DNA of 64,000 bases from JBGSUZ01 sp963677505 (GTDB lineage Bacteria > Bacillota > Clostridia > Peptostreptococcales > Acidaminobacteraceae). Numbering within the stretch: position 1 is the first letter of the stretch; each line of letters starts with the position of its first letter. The position numbers were made by a program, and so were the translations under genes. The stretch lies in assembly GCA_963677505.2 (NCBI GenBank), contig CAXXWB010000014.1:102125-166124 (forward strand). Direction: 5' to 3'. Positions 63,448 to 64,000 of this stretch are shown here, piece after piece. Under the pieces are notes generated by a model, which did not search any database, was not told the origin of the DNA, and saw nothing but the letters and a program-made list of their open reading frames with translations.

Positions 63448-64000
63448 TTATAATCTACTAAGGTCTACATCAAATAAAATAGAACCTTCTGTTTGACCGC
63501 TGCGTGAAAACGGAAGCATAATAGTGACGCAGTAGTTATCAGAAGCCGATGAGATGTAAGGTGAAGATTGATACTGAGGCACATTCCTAGACTTGATAAA
63601 GTATTCTCTGTGGGAAACGTCGAGGGACTTAATGCCAATATCTTGATTGAATTTGATGGCGTGGCCTTTATTCGTGATAGCAGCTACTAGTTCAAGTTCA
63701 GGGTATCTTTTCTGTATATCTGCTAAATCTTTTTGCTCAACATTCTCAATAGGTTTCAATTCTAAAGTGTGAATGTCATTCTTTAATGCATCGGTTAAGC
63801 GTTTCAAATTATTCTGAATGGACGGATTCAGTTTTAAACGATTCTTCTGTGTTTCTAAAAGCTCAGATAAATGGTTGGCCATCTCAGTAAGATGACTCAT
63901 GGACTCTGCCATATGAATCATTGAGCTTGCTTGCTCTTCGGTGAGCGCAGCAGCTTCTTCACTGTTTCCAGTTGTATTTTCAACATGGTGAGCTATAGCA
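63448..64000 (-). CDS. Methyl-accepting chemotaxis protein, 3' end, with C-terminal sensor domain (5' part outside window)
   Basis: The first visible residues (in the 63900-64000 region) read AAALTEEQASSMIHMAESMSHL, typical of the C-terminal end of an MCP signalling coiled coil. The protein does not stop there. A helical linker is followed by about 100 residues resembling a PDC/Cache-type sensor domain: LVAAITNKGHAIKFNQ, VSHREYFIKSR, SSPYISSASDNYCVTIMLPF and the closing GSILFDVDLSRL. A chemoreceptor with its sensor at the C-terminus is unusual and probably cytoplasmic. The gene continues beyond the right edge. Confidence 0.72.
   Translation of the reverse strand, partial: AIAHHVENTTGNSEEAAALTEEQASSMIHMAESMSHLTEMANHLSELLETQKNRLKLNPSIQNNLKRLTDALKNDIHTLELKPIENVEQKDLADIQKRYPELELVAAITNKGHAIKFNQDIGIKSLDVSHREYFIKSRNVPQYQSSPYISSASDNYCVTIMLPFSRSGQTEGSILFDVDLSRL

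Noticed and set aside
1..64000. CRISPR array, insertion sequence, prophage or tRNA gene
   Set aside because: No regularly spaced repeats, no transposase or integrase reading frame and no cloverleaf-like sequence were noticed anywhere in the window.

Overview
The window is low-GC Firmicutes DNA. The gene order matches the motility and translation/replication backbone of Clostridia: flhA-flhF-flhG-ycgR-cheB-cheA-cheW-cheC-cheD-sigD, then rpsB-tsf-pyrH-frr-uppS-cdsA-dxr-rseP-ispG-polC, rimP-nusA-ylxR-ylxQ-infB-rbfA-nrnA-truB-ribF, rpsO, pnp, and later ftsK-rimO-pgsA-cinA-recA-rny. dxr and ispG show a MEP isoprenoid pathway. dpaAB and spoVS, which often flank these genes in spore formers, are absent here. 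An anaerobic, flagellated, possibly non-sporulating member of the Clostridia is therefore my best guess. This is inference; no rRNA is present.

Layout. 1-11.7 kb is a flagellar/chemotaxis operon ending with sigma-D, FapA, a small Lys-rich protein and a SwrB-like membrane protein. 11.7-24.4 kb holds ribosomal protein S2, EF-Ts, UMP kinase, RRF, a small unknown protein, undecaprenyl-PP synthase, CDP-DAG synthase, two MEP enzymes, a site-2 protease and PolC. 24.4-35.1 kb holds the nusA-infB operon, rpsO and pnp. 35.2-48.7 kb holds an M16 protease, dUTPase, aspartate kinase, FtsK, RimO, PgsA, CinA, SOS-controlled RecA, an orphan isoprenoid-synthase-fold protein on the minus strand, and RNase Y. 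48.7-59.6 kb is accessory: a lipoprotein polysaccharide deacetylase, then a sugar-sensing locus (membrane-anchored binding protein, LytS/YesM-type kinase, YesN-type regulator, a second anchored XylF-like protein) feeding a XylF-XylG-XylH sugar ABC transporter. 59.6-64 kb has a PLP-fold/GNAT fusion, two small membrane proteins, a CopZ-like metal chaperone, a winged-helix regulator and the 3' end of a chemoreceptor.

Most transcription units are separated by clear intrinsic terminators, several of them shared by convergent genes. Good sigma-A promoters (17-bp spacers) precede rpsB, rimP, rpsO, pepR and rny, and a 16-bp-spacer promoter with a LexA box precedes recA.

The left 5.9 kb contains 15 single-base indels that break six otherwise well-conserved genes. 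Thirteen are extra bases and two are missing bases, mostly in short homopolymers. One similar indel lies near 63.28 kb, and I saw none between. This looks more like local sequence error than decay of the motility operon. The most unusual items are the PLP-fold/GNAT fusion, the orphan isoprenoid-synthase-like protein, the sugar-sensing locus with two anchored binding proteins, a very acidic RbfA tail, a long pnp leader hairpin, and an apparent ATC start for RNase Y.
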